A stretch of 64,000 bases of DNA, taken from the NCBI RefSeq assembly GCF_020905335.1, contig NZ_JAJJMN010000002.1:744001-808000 (forward strand). The letters run 5' to 3'. The position numbers and the translations under genes are program-made. This document shows, piece after piece, positions 18,707 through 26,509 of this stretch. The stretch's first letter is position 1. Each line of letters begins with the position of its first letter. Under the pieces are notes generated by a model, which had not been told where the DNA came from, did no database searches, and was given only the letters and a program-made list of their open reading frames with translations. Source of the DNA: Flavobacterium lipolyticum (GTDB lineage Bacteria; Bacteroidota; Bacteroidia; Flavobacteriales; Flavobacteriaceae).

Positions 18707-19159
18707 ACGGTTGATATTTTTTTTAAAGTATCGAATGTAAAAATAAGAAAATTATGTCTTAGAATGAAAGCATCCCATACAGAATATAATTATTTTAAAG
18801 AAACCTTAAATATAACCATTTTAAAGCTTCTAAAACAGCTCATTATAATTTTGAAACTCAATTTAAATTAGTTATTGATATGGATTGGTGAAAGTACAGG
18901 CACAGAGTAGCACTGAGAATCGATTCTTTTGCATTAGAATAATCTTTATCGAAAATATTCGAAGGATAATGAATCACAGTAGAACAATTCTCTAAATTTT
19001 CTATTTTACATAATATAAATTATAGGTCAAAATACATACACTAGATAATCGCTAATATATTGACGTTTAAAGCCTTTGTTGGTTCTTTAATGAATTGCTT
19101 TGTTGTCATACTGTAATACTTATTAGTAAATATTGCAAACATTCAGAAACTAAAATTTC
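18707..19159. other. AT-rich intergenic stretch, no gene seen
   Basis: No frame here looks coding. A 20-bp word at 18997-19016 (TTTTCTATTTTACATAATAT) is repeated exactly at 19893-19912, upstream of the HTH gene, suggesting past duplication in this region. Confidence 0.6.
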
Positions 19160-19551
19160 AATATCATGCTAAGCTCCGCTTGCTGAGATTCTCATAAAAT
19201 ATAATTTTGAAATTTATTTTTCAAATACTACGAAATTGCATTCATAATGTTCAACAAGATTATTAGCTAAACTTGCAAATTCTATAAAACTTAATTTATA
19301 GCCTGTGATACGTCTTTAAGAATATCATGCTAATTTCCATTTGCTGAGATTCTCGTAAAATATTATTTTGAAATTTATTTTTCAAATACAGCAAATTTCA
19401 ACACATAATGATCGGCAAGATTATTAGCTAAACTTGCAAATTCTATAAAACTTAATTTTAGCCTGTGATGCGTCTTAAGAATATCATGCTAATTTCCGTT
19501 TGCTGACATTCTCGTAAAAAATTATTTTGAATATTATTTTCCAAATAAGGC
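19160..19551. repeat. 2.4 tandem copies of a ~160-bp repeat
   Basis: Copies begin at 19160, 19321 and 19480 (periods 161 and 159 bp); the third is truncated at about 19551. Each opens with AATATCATGCTAA, continues with a TTTGCTGAGATTCTCGTAAAA-like stretch and, in full copies, ends GCCTGTGAT(A/G)CGTCTT. A further copy of the first 43 bp lies at 20824-20866. There is no coding frame in the unit. Confidence 0.95.
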
Positions 19552-19553
19552 CT

Positions 19554-19880
19554 TTATACGTCCTTTAAAAATTTATCATTTCTTTCTTTTATTTTTTGAA
19601 GCATTTTGTCATGTGTAATTATTCGACCAGCGTTAATGTCATTTTTAGCTTGTTCAATTTCCTTTATAAATTCCAGCATATAAAATTCATCAGGACAAAG
19701 AATTTTGGCAATTTCCAGGATTTCATCCGGCGTAAAGGATTTAGTCTTCAACTTTCTATAAAATATAGATCTTGAAATTCCAACTTTTTCAATTGCGTAA
19801 TTCTTTTTATACGTCGATTTATCTATTAATTCATAAATTTCGTTTACTACTTCCTTATAAATCAGAATTTCTTTTATCAT
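19554..19880 (-). CDS. small HTH protein with RelB/Phd-like C-terminal tail
   Basis: The 108-residue protein contains a probable helix-turn-helix (YAIEKVGISRSIFYRKLKTK, about residues 28-47). Its C-terminal segment NDINAGRIITHDKMLQKIKE resembles the DIEAGRVISHEE pattern at the end of RelB-type antitoxins. It could be the antitoxin of a toxin-antitoxin pair, but no recognisable toxin is adjacent. The next gene upstream (20235-20711) is a helical protein of unknown function. The gene abuts the tandem repeat array. Confidence 0.65.
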   Translation of the reverse strand: MIKEILIYKEVVNEIYELIDKSTYKKNYAIEKVGISRSIFYRKLKTKSFTPDEILEIAKILCPDEFYMLEFIKEIEQAKNDINAGRIITHDKMLQKIKERNDKFLKDV

Positions 19881-20106
19881 AATAATTTTGCTTTTTCTAT
19901 TTTACATAATATTATTCTCTTCCACTTCACGATTAAGAGTTGCTAAAAATTTATCTTTGCTTTTCTCTGTTGTTTTCGTCTTAGCAATTTTTATATTACT
20001 AAGTGCGACAAGACTTACTTAGTAATCAAACCTTATACAAGATGCTTTATACCGCAAAAAGCATAATTTAGAAACAACAATAACCAGCCTACCTATTGGT
20101 GTAAAC

Positions 20107-20193
20107 ATGTGGGATTTGATTATCGATACATTAATATTTACAATCGAAAAACTGGTAATTATATTTCTCGACAATACTTCAATAATTATATAA
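20107..20193 (+). CDS. possible 28-residue hydrophobic peptide
   Basis: A frame starting MWDLIIDTLIFTIEKLVIIF encodes a short, mostly hydrophobic helix ending in NTSIII, followed 4 bp later by a strong forward terminator. No other gene on the forward strand explains that terminator. Size and character are like type I toxins or small membrane regulators, but no antisense RNA or ribosome-binding site can be confirmed, so coding status is uncertain. Confidence 0.35.
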   Translation: MWDLIIDTLIFTIEKLVIIFLDNTSIII

Positions 20194-20197
20194 TATA

Positions 20198-20236
20198 TAA
20201 GCCTTTGTATTAAGTTACAAAGGCTTATTTTTTTTT
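20198..20236 (+). terminator. strong forward terminator
   Basis: TAAGCCTTTGTA (20198-20209) and TACAAAGGCTTA (20216-20227) form a perfect 12-bp stem with a 6-nt loop, followed by nine T. It implies a forward transcript in 19.9-20.2 kb that has no long reading frame. Confidence 0.85.
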
Positions 20237-20711
20237 ATAAAGTAATATTCAATTCGTTTCTAAAATAATCTTTCCAAAAGTCAACTACTTTTGTTATCTC
20301 TTCATCAAAGAAAAGTTTGCTATTGTCTGTTAAAATTATTTCGAGTCTGCTAACTTCAAATTCTTCCATGGAAAAATCAGATGGGTCAAATTCTCCCTCA
20401 TATAAATATGCAGATTGTATTCCAGCTTTTGGATGGCTTGTATCTCCATGTTTACTAGAATTTGCTAAATCATGCATTATTTTTAATGAATTGCAATTAG
20501 GATAAAGAGTTCCACGAAAACTACCTAAATCATCTATATTATGAGTTGTTTGAAATTCTTTATGAACCCAGTCTGTTAAATGCCACGCTTCGATAGCAAT
20601 TTGTAAAGCTTTCTCTGAAGAATCAGGGTCTTCCGTAAACTTATCATGTAAGAAGATTAAATGTTTTAATTTTTTCTCGGAAGAGTCTTGGTCAAAAAGG
20701 TATGCTGGCAT
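20235..20711 (-). CDS. hypothetical protein, helical, 158 aa
   Basis: This acidic soluble protein has no signal peptide. It has an N-terminal helical part (AIEAWHLTDWVHKEF) and the phrase NSLKIMHDLANSSKHG, which is reminiscent of HEPN-like helical proteins, though no complete RxxxxH motif is seen. It is not recognised further. It lies in the repeat-rich accessory stretch; its stop codon overlaps the T run of the opposite-strand terminator. Confidence 0.6.
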   Translation of the reverse strand: MPAYLFDQDSSEKKLKHLIFLHDKFTEDPDSSEKALQIAIEAWHLTDWVHKEFQTTHNIDDLGSFRGTLYPNCNSLKIMHDLANSSKHGDTSHPKAGIQSAYLYEGEFDPSDFSMEEFEVSRLEIILTDNSKLFFDEEITKVVDFWKDYFRNELNITL

Positions 20712-20823
20712 AGTTATTTTTTTTGCAATTTATAACTTTTTAATGGTATAATTATTTATTCTTTTATAGCAATTGCCACGATAGAACAATAGGAATTAAT
20801 AAAAAAAGTTAATTCCTTGTTTC

Positions 20824-20866
20824 AATACCATGCAAATCCCGTTTGCTGAGATTCTCGTAAAATATT
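20824..20866. repeat. dispersed partial copy of the ~160-bp repeat
   Basis: The segment shares GTTTGCTGAGATTCTCGTAA and flanking bases with the start of each unit at 19160-19551. It lies 1.3 kb away, upstream of the 158-aa gene. Confidence 0.85.
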
Positions 20867-20916
20867 AAATACTTTTACAGATGACGCACAAGTAAACTTC
20901 AACTGTATATTTTTAA

Positions 20917-21050
20917 ACACATAGAAACATAGATTCGATGTCTATAAAAGAGTATTACAAGAAACATGTTTCTTACACATAGTAGTCTCTGTGTGTTTTA
21001 AATAAGTGAAACGCCTTTTTTGAGACTTAAAATCTATGTTTCTAGGTGGT
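20917..21050. repeat. MITE-like element, copy A
   Basis: The 134-bp element has inverted ends ACACATAGAAACATAGATT and AATCTATGTTTCTAGGTGGT, the right end being slightly decayed. It has an internal palindrome AGAAACATGTTTCT and a core TTTTAAATAAGTGAAACGCC. It is clearly related to the elements at 43816-43955 and 44431-44562. No coding capacity. Confidence 0.85.
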
Positions 21051-21076
21051 AAATGAGTTAAGAGTATTATCTTTTT

Positions 21077-21460
21077 CTACTCGTACAATTTGGTTAGAAC
21101 TGTATCTTTGGGAACTAAATCGTCACCGCCTCTTTTTGAGAATTGTAAAACATCATCCTTTGCAAATAAAACGGCACCTGCGGAACCGTCTTTGCCTTTA
21201 ATGGTAATTTGAGCTTTTTCGCCAAGCGCGTATACATTACCGGTAACTTCCATAACGCCGCTGACAAATTTCTGATTGTCGCTCGTAATCTCAGCCGTTC
21301 CGAATATTTTATTATTGGATTGCGCCATATTAATTTTCAGGACATATTCTTTGCTGCAGGTTTTACAATTTTCAGTGCTCCAGGTTCCGGTAAATCGATT
21401 GGTTTGCGAATAGGACGCTATAGCAACAATCATTAATAAGAATACGAAAATTTTCTTCAT
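21077..21460 (-). CDS. exported hypothetical protein, 127 aa
   Basis: The N-terminus MKKIFVFLLMIVAIASYSQ is a Sec signal peptide. The mature part starts TNRFTGTWSTENCKTC and looks beta-rich, with a CKTC pair that may form a disulphide or bind metal. This resembles small lipocalin-like exported proteins of Flavobacteria, which have no assigned function. A second exported protein of similar size follows upstream on the same strand (21572-21997), with a terminator between, so they are separate units. Confidence 0.7.
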   Translation of the reverse strand: MKKIFVFLLMIVAIASYSQTNRFTGTWSTENCKTCSKEYVLKINMAQSNNKIFGTAEITSDNQKFVSGVMEVTGNVYALGEKAQITIKGKDGSAGAVLFAKDDVLQFSKRGGDDLVPKDTVLTKLYE

Positions 21461-21502
21461 TTTGATTTAAAAGTATTTGTAATTCAATCAGCTTCAAATA
21501 TA

Positions 21503-21540
21503 AAACAAAAAAGCATTCACCGTAGCGAATGCTTTTGTTT
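21503..21540 (-). terminator. terminator after the 21572-21997 gene
   Basis: On the reverse strand AAAGCATTC and GAATGCTTT form the stem around GCTACGGT, followed by a T-rich tail. A flanking AAACAAAA/TTTTGTTT extends the stem with one bulge. Confidence 0.75.
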
Positions 21541-21571
21541 GATTTCAATTTTTAGTCTAAAATCTATTGTT

Positions 21572-21997
21572 TTAGTTTTGTTTTATCTTTTTCAGGTAAA
21601 CTGGTTTTCCGTTCAGCGATACGCTAATTTCATTGTTTTTTTCATTGAAAGTAGTTCGCAGCGCATTTCCTTTAAAAATGGTGACGTCTCCGTAGACTTT
21701 TCCGGTTTCATCAGATACGTATTCAAACAGCAATTTTTTGTTATCCGGTTCAAGTCCGATTTTGTAGCTTGAAAATTTTGAAGTGGTTAAATCAAACTCC
21801 TGATGCGTGTCAATAATATTGCCATCTGCATAAAAATTGGTAACGGTTTTGTTTAAAGTAATGTCCGGGTAATATTTGTTTACTTTTTGCAGTAATGCGT
21901 ACTGCTCTACATTTGCCTCTTCTTTTTTGGACGTAATGGTTTGTGCAAATGAAATTGTGGTAAAAATAAGCGCGAATACTAAAATGTAATTTTTCAT
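21572..21997 (-). CDS. exported hypothetical protein, 141 aa
   Basis: A signal peptide (MKNYILVFALIFTTISFAQ) is followed by a mature domain of about 120 residues with alternating beta-type segments (TNFYADGNIIDTHQEFDL, VYGDVTIFKGNALRTTF). No cysteines, catalytic motifs or known domain were recognised. It is likely periplasmic or outer-membrane associated. It is divergent from the MFS gene, with about 150 bp between their start codons. Confidence 0.7.
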   Translation of the reverse strand: MKNYILVFALIFTTISFAQTITSKKEEANVEQYALLQKVNKYYPDITLNKTVTNFYADGNIIDTHQEFDLTTSKFSSYKIGLEPDNKKLLFEYVSDETGKVYGDVTIFKGNALRTTFNEKNNEISVSLNGKPVYLKKIKQN

Positions 21998-22062
21998 AAT
22001 TTTTGATTTAAGATTAGTGTTAATAATGCTTTTTTATAGTTCAATTAATGCGTAACCTAATC

Positions 22063-22085
22063 AAACGTTTTATTAAAAAACGTTT
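22063..22085. promoter_or_regulatory. paired AAACGTTT palindromes
   Basis: Two identical 8-bp palindromes (22063-22070 and 22078-22085) lie 15 bp apart centre to centre, 28 bp before the -7 element of the efflux gene. A repressor or activator site is plausible but unproven. Confidence 0.35.
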
Positions 22086-22112
22086 AAATTACACTACAAG
22101 ATATGAAATCTT

Positions 22113-22120
22113 TACCTTTG
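22113..22120 (+). promoter_or_regulatory. promoter -7 element of the MFS gene
   Basis: TACCTTTG matches TAnnTTTG, 30 bp before the ATG at 22150. Transcription from here would begin after the more upstream in-frame ATG at 22048, which supports 22150 as the true start. Confidence 0.5.
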
Positions 22121-22149
22121 CAAAAAATGAAAAGCAATTTTTTAAGAAA

Positions 22150-23379
22150 ATGACAACAAAAAAATACATTACCCTTATCCTTATTTTAGGTTCTTTAACA
22201 GCACTCGGCCCATTTTCAATAGACATGTATCTTCCTGGTTTCTCTGGTATAGCAAAGGATTTGCATACTTCGGTAGCAAAAGTATCCATGAGTTTATCCA
22301 GTTATTTTATCGGAATCTCAGCAGGACAATTATTATACGGACCATTATTGGATCGTTTTGGCCGAAAAAAACCTTTGTTTATAGGTTTGATGGTTTATAT
22401 TCTGGCTTCTTTGGGATGTATTTATGTAACTAATATTGATTCGTTTATCCTTTTACGATTTGTTCAGGCCATTGGTAGTTGCGCTGCCACAGTGGCTTCT
22501 GTAGCGATGGTTCGTGATTTATTTCCCGTAAAAGACATTCCAAAAGTATTCTCTTTATTGATGCTTGTGGTTGGGCTTTCTCCTATGCTGGCACCAACAA
22601 TTGGAGGTTATGTAACAGAAGATTATGGCTGGCATACCGTATTTTTTATCCTAATGTGTATGGGAATTGCTATATTAATTGCATCACAAATTGGTTTACC
22701 AAATACTTATAAACCTGATACCTCAATATCTTTAAAGCCAAAACCGATTATCACTAATTTTATCAGCGTTTTTAAGGAGCCACAATTTTACACCTATGCC
22801 TTTACTGGTGCAATCGCTTTTTCGGGCTTATTTTCATACGTTGCGGCCTCGCCTATCATTTTCATGGATATCTACCACGTTGATGCCAAGACTTACGGTT
22901 GGATTTTTGCTTTTATGTCGTTAAGCTTTATCGGTTCAAGTCAGTTAAACTCCTTATTATTGAAGAAATATTCAAGTGAACAGATGATTTTTGGGGCACT
23001 AATATCGCAGTCTGTTATTAGTATCCTTTTTCTAATTCTAGCTTTAAATGACCTTTTGGGATTGTATGAAATTATAGGAATGTTGTTTTTATTCCTGGCT
23101 TGTCTGGGAATTTCGAATCCAAATACTGCCGGACTTACCTTGGCGCCTTTCGCTAAAAACACAGGAAGTGCGTCAGCATTAATGGGGGCTATTCAGTTGG
23201 GTATTGGGGCTTTGGCTTCGTTTGCTGTTGGAGTTTTCGTTAAAGATTCTGTAGCTCCAATGGTAGCTATTATGACCATCACTACTCTTACAGCTTTTGT
23301 CTTTTTAAACATCAGCAAACGTTCTATCAAACAAAAAGTAGAATTGTCTTCGGAAGACGATATTGCGATTGGTCACTAA
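22150..23379 (+). CDS. Bcr/CflA-type MFS multidrug efflux transporter
   Basis: This is an inner-membrane drug:proton antiporter of the DHA1 type. From the ATG at 22150 (MTTKKYITLILILG) it has 409 residues and about 12 membrane helices, the family length. The N-terminal helix ends in the Bcr/CflA-typical FSIDMYLPGF, and GQLLYGPLLDRFGRKKPLFIG holds motif A between helices 2 and 3. An upstream ATG at 22048 would add 34 charged residues not seen in the family. It is followed by a palindromic element and a bidirectional terminator. Confidence 0.88.
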   Translation: MTTKKYITLILILGSLTALGPFSIDMYLPGFSGIAKDLHTSVAKVSMSLSSYFIGISAGQLLYGPLLDRFGRKKPLFIGLMVYILASLGCIYVTNIDSFILLRFVQAIGSCAATVASVAMVRDLFPVKDIPKVFSLLMLVVGLSPMLAPTIGGYVTEDYGWHTVFFILMCMGIAILIASQIGLPNTYKPDTSISLKPKPIITNFISVFKEPQFYTYAFTGAIAFSGLFSYVAASPIIFMDIYHVDAKTYGWIFAFMSLSFIGSSQLNSLLLKKYSSEQMIFGALISQSVISILFLILALNDLLGLYEIIGMLFLFLACLGISNPNTAGLTLAPFAKNTGSASALMGAIQLGIGALASFAVGVFVKDSVAPMVAIMTITTLTAFVFLNISKRSIKQKVELSSEDDIAIGH

Positions 23380-23394
23380 TAAAGATATTTTGAA

Positions 23395-23497
23395 TTGTCA
23401 TTTCGACGAAGGAGAAATCACACTAGAAACTCCGCAAAGTAATTCGCCAATCTTTGTCGAGCCACTAGTGTGATTTCTCCTTTCAGTCGAAATGACA
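23395..23497. repeat. REP-like palindromic element, copy 1
   Basis: Ends TTGTCATTTCGACGAAGGAG and CTTTCAGTCGAAATGACAAG are inverted repeats extending inward through AAATCACACTAG / CTAGTGTGATTT. The whole can fold into one long hairpin. It is related to the element at 26375-26460. Confidence 0.9.
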
Positions 23498-23503
23498 AGA
23501 CTG

Positions 23504-23543
23504 CATAAAAAAGCCAGAATTTAATAATTCTGGCTTTTTTATG
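23504..23543. terminator. bidirectional terminator between MFS and ndh
   Basis: A perfect 18-bp stem, CATAAAAAAGCCAGAATT with its complement, has a TAAT loop. A-runs and T-runs on both sides let it end both convergent transcripts. Confidence 0.9.
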
Positions 23544-23602
23544 CTCCATTAAATACTCCAACTTCATTTGAATTTGAAATTTAAAAAATTGGGATTTATT
23601 TT

Positions 23603-24862
23603 CTAAGATCTTTTATCCGGTCTGATAATCATTCTCAAAGATTGATCTCTGGCAAAATAAGCGACCATCCAGTTCCAGAATGTATTTAATCTGTTTCTGT
23701 AAGTGATTAGAGATATCAGGTGGATAAACAGCCAGATAATCCAGGCAAAGAATCCTTTAAAATGCCATTTTGGACTTGGTAAATCTACAACAGCTTTATT
23801 TTTTCCAATAATAGCCATAGAACCTTTGTCATTGTACATAAATGCTTTTAAAGGTTTGTTTTGGACCATTGCTTTAAAGTTTTTAGCCAAATTTAATCCT
23901 TGCTGAATAGCGACCTGCGCTACTTGCGGATGTCCGTCCGGGAAATTTTTATCACCGGCTGTGATGGCTGTGTCACCAATAGCGTAAACATTTGTCAAAC
24001 CATCAACTTTATTGTATTCATCTGTTGCCATTCGTTTTCCACGACCATAGCTTTCTGCTGGGATTCCTTCAAAAGTTTTAGCAGAAACTCCGGCTGCCCA
24101 AATCAGATTTTTGGTTTTAATGGTCTCGCCGTTAGCGAAATGAACAGTATCATCAACATAGTCAACAACACGTGTTTGAAGTTTTACCACAACACCAAGT
24201 TTGGTAAGTGCATCCAGAGTATCCTCCTGAGAAGCTTTACTCATAGGTGAGAGGAGTGCGTCTCCCCCATCGACTAAATACACATTACTGGCTGATGTTT
24301 CTAATTCCGGATATTCTTTTAATAGAATACTTTTGCGCATTTCGGCAAACATTCCCGATACTTCCACACCTGTTGGTCCTCCTCCCGCTACAACAATGGT
24401 TAACAATTTGCGTCGTTTGCGCATGTCTTTGGTAATTGCTGCTTTTTCAAGGTTTTTAAGCAGTGCATTACGCATTTCGATGGCGTCGTTTAGCGTTTTC
24501 ATCGGAATGGCGTTTTTCATTACATTTTCCATTCCAAAATAACTGGTTTCAGCACCGGTTGCAAAAACTAAATGATCGTATGTTAATTCTCCGTTGTTCA
24601 GGATAATTTTATTCTCGGCCGGAACCACAGAAAGCAGTTCTCCTAAACGAAACTGAAGATTCTTTTTACCAGCAAAGAATTTTCTAAACGGATAACTGAT
24701 ACTTGAGGGCTCTAAAAAAGCTGTGGCAACCTGATATATAAGTGGTGGAAAAAAGTTATAATTGTTCTTGTCTACAAGTGTTACCTGTATCTGAGGATGG
24801 TTAACAAGCTCTTTTGCAAGATTGATTCCTGCAAAACCACCTCCTATGATGACTATCTTCAT
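23603..24862 (-). CDS. ndh: type II NADH:quinone dehydrogenase (NDH-2)
   Basis: NDH-2 passes electrons from NADH to quinone without pumping protons, at the inner face of the membrane. The 419-residue protein has the N-terminal FAD motif GGGFAGINLAKEL (residues 7-19), the second dinucleotide motif GGGPTGVEVSGMFAEM, and the AIGDTA segment near the C-terminal third. The C-terminus FFAWIIWLFIHLISLITYRNR is a hydrophobic membrane-anchoring helix, as in other Bacteroidota NDH-2. A reverse promoter is seen at 24925-24932. Confidence 0.9.
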   Translation of the reverse strand: MKIVIIGGGFAGINLAKELVNHPQIQVTLVDKNNYNFFPPLIYQVATAFLEPSSISYPFRKFFAGKKNLQFRLGELLSVVPAENKIILNNGELTYDHLVFATGAETSYFGMENVMKNAIPMKTLNDAIEMRNALLKNLEKAAITKDMRKRRKLLTIVVAGGGPTGVEVSGMFAEMRKSILLKEYPELETSASNVYLVDGGDALLSPMSKASQEDTLDALTKLGVVVKLQTRVVDYVDDTVHFANGETIKTKNLIWAAGVSAKTFEGIPAESYGRGKRMATDEYNKVDGLTNVYAIGDTAITAGDKNFPDGHPQVAQVAIQQGLNLAKNFKAMVQNKPLKAFMYNDKGSMAIIGKNKAVVDLPSPKWHFKGFFAWIIWLFIHLISLITYRNRLNTFWNWMVAYFARDQSLRMIIRPDKRS

Positions 24863-24924
24863 ATATGCTGTATATTAACTGGGATTATAGTGAAATTACC
24901 TTATAAATATACGACATAAATTAG

Positions 24925-24932
24925 CAAAGTTA
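24925..24932 (-). promoter_or_regulatory. ndh promoter -7 element
   Basis: TAACTTTG on the reverse strand matches TAnnTTTG and lies 62 bp before the ndh start. It sits 13 bp after the stop of the upstream helicase gene, so ndh probably has its own transcript. Confidence 0.45.
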
Positions 24933-24945
24933 ATCGGCCGGAATA

Positions 24946-26280
24946 TTACTTTTTGAATTTTTTAACAGGTTTTTCGGTGACTTCAACTTTGTTCTGTAAA
25001 ACATAACTGGCCATCAGTTTTTCAATTAGTTCGTCTTTAGTCAGATGATGAAAAACGGTCTTTACCTTCGTTTTCAGATCGCTTGACATATCATAATTGG
25101 GCTTTGTTTTAAAAATTTGCTTGGCCCATAAAAGCATATTGTTTTCTTCAAGACTTAAAGCCGACGGTTTTTGGAATTTGGTAAATTTAATTCCTAATTC
25201 TGCTTCAAATTCCGGAATTTCTGCTACTTCTTCCTCCTGTAAAACAGTTAGTGAAAGCCCCTTCGCTCCTGCCCTTGCCGTTCTTCCGCTTCGGTGAACG
25301 TAGTTTTCATAAGTGTCAGGTAAGTGATAATTCACAACATAAGAAATCTCTTTTACATCAATTCCTCTGGCTGCCAAATCTGTAGCCACTAATATATTGA
25401 TATGTCCTTCACGAAATTGCTCCATAATTCTGTCACGTATTCCTTGTGACAAACTGCCGTGAAGTGCTCCAGAAGAAAAACGATTGATCGCTAAATTCTT
25501 CGCCAATTTATTGACTGCTGCTTTGGTTTTACAGAAAATAATACCGCGTTCTCCCTCTTTTGAATTCAGGAAATGCATTAAAACATCCAGTTTTTCAATG
25601 GGATCCACTACAATATATTCGTGATCAATTCCTTGATTACCTGCAGTTTCCATATTGGCGCTAACCTGAACTACATTTTTATTCAAATAGTTCTGAATCA
25701 GTTGTTTGATTGTTCCCGGTAAAGTAGCCGAAAACAATAAAGTACGGTGTTTTTTAGGAAGTTCCGCAATGATCTCGTCCAAACTTTCTTTAAGTATCGA
25801 AACCATTTCATCGGCTTCATCCAGCACTAAATAAGAAGTTTGTTTTAAATCAATCGCTTTGCGCTGAATTAAATCAATTAAACGTCCCGGTGTAGCCACC
25901 ACTATTTGTGTAGGCTGTGTTAATCGCTCAATTTGTGGTTTTATTGGAATTCCTCCACAAATTGAAGCAATAGAAATATTTGGAATATGTTTTCCAAAAT
26001 CTTCTAAATTTCTAAAGATTTGCTGTCCAAGTTCTCTTGTTGGAACTAAGATGACAGCCTGAACAACAGGAGATTTAGTATCCACTAACTGCAGTAACGG
26101 CAATCCGAAAGCTGCGGTTTTACCGGTTCCTGTTTTGGCTAAACCAACTACATCCTGAGTTTCAGCCAGAAGTAATGGAATTGTTTTTTGTTGAATTTCT
26201 GTTGGTTCAACAATATTCAATTCGCCTAATGCTTTTAAAATTGGTGCTGAAATTCCTAATGATGAGAATTGTTTAGACAT
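24946..26280 (-). CDS. DEAD-box ATP-dependent RNA helicase
   Basis: The 444-residue protein shows the full set of DEAD-box motifs in order: Q motif region FSSLGISAPILKAL, AKTGTGKT (I), PTRELGQQ (Ia), DEADEM (II), SAT (III), the GIIFCKTK segment, and HRSGRTARAG (VI). A short C-terminal extension ends in KPVKKFKK, a basic tail likely to bind RNA. RhlE- or CsdA-like roles in RNA decay or ribosome assembly are typical of the family; the exact role is not readable here. A REP-like palindrome lies upstream. Confidence 0.93.
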   Translation of the reverse strand: MSKQFSSLGISAPILKALGELNIVEPTEIQQKTIPLLLAETQDVVGLAKTGTGKTAAFGLPLLQLVDTKSPVVQAVILVPTRELGQQIFRNLEDFGKHIPNISIASICGGIPIKPQIERLTQPTQIVVATPGRLIDLIQRKAIDLKQTSYLVLDEADEMVSILKESLDEIIAELPKKHRTLLFSATLPGTIKQLIQNYLNKNVVQVSANMETAGNQGIDHEYIVVDPIEKLDVLMHFLNSKEGERGIIFCKTKAAVNKLAKNLAINRFSSGALHGSLSQGIRDRIMEQFREGHINILVATDLAARGIDVKEISYVVNYHLPDTYENYVHRSGRTARAGAKGLSLTVLQEEEVAEIPEFEAELGIKFTKFQKPSALSLEENNMLLWAKQIFKTKPNYDMSSDLKTKVKTVFHHLTKDELIEKLMASYVLQNKVEVTEKPVKKFKK

Positions 26281-26374
26281 ACTTTTTATTTTAGAGTTCT
26301 GATTTTAGATTTTTGATTCCTGCTACAGATTACTCGGATTAAAATGATTTTTTAGAACCTTTAGTTCTTTATTT

Positions 26375-26460
26375 TGTCATTTCGACGAAGGAGAAATCAC
26401 ATCCAATATTCGACAAACTTTGTGTAATACCAGTGCGATTTCTCCTTCGTCGAAATGACA
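26375..26460. repeat. REP-like palindromic element, copy 2
   Basis: TGTCATTTCGACGAAGGAGA and TCTCCTTCGTCGAAATGACA at the two ends are exact inverted repeats. The arms match those of the element at 23395-23497, while the central 40 bp differ. Confidence 0.92.
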
Positions 26461-26509
26461 TATTGTAACTTTGATTTCGCTCAACGCGAAAACCTGAAAC
26501 AAAATTTTT

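Noticed and set aside
19900..20000. Reverse-strand frame reading KTKTTEKSKDKFLATLNREVE
   Set aside because: It has no start codon after the in-frame stop and is too short; treated as non-coding.
22048..22149. ATG 102 bp upstream in the MFS gene
   Set aside because: A promoter -7 element at 22113-22120 lies inside this stretch, and the extension is not family-like.
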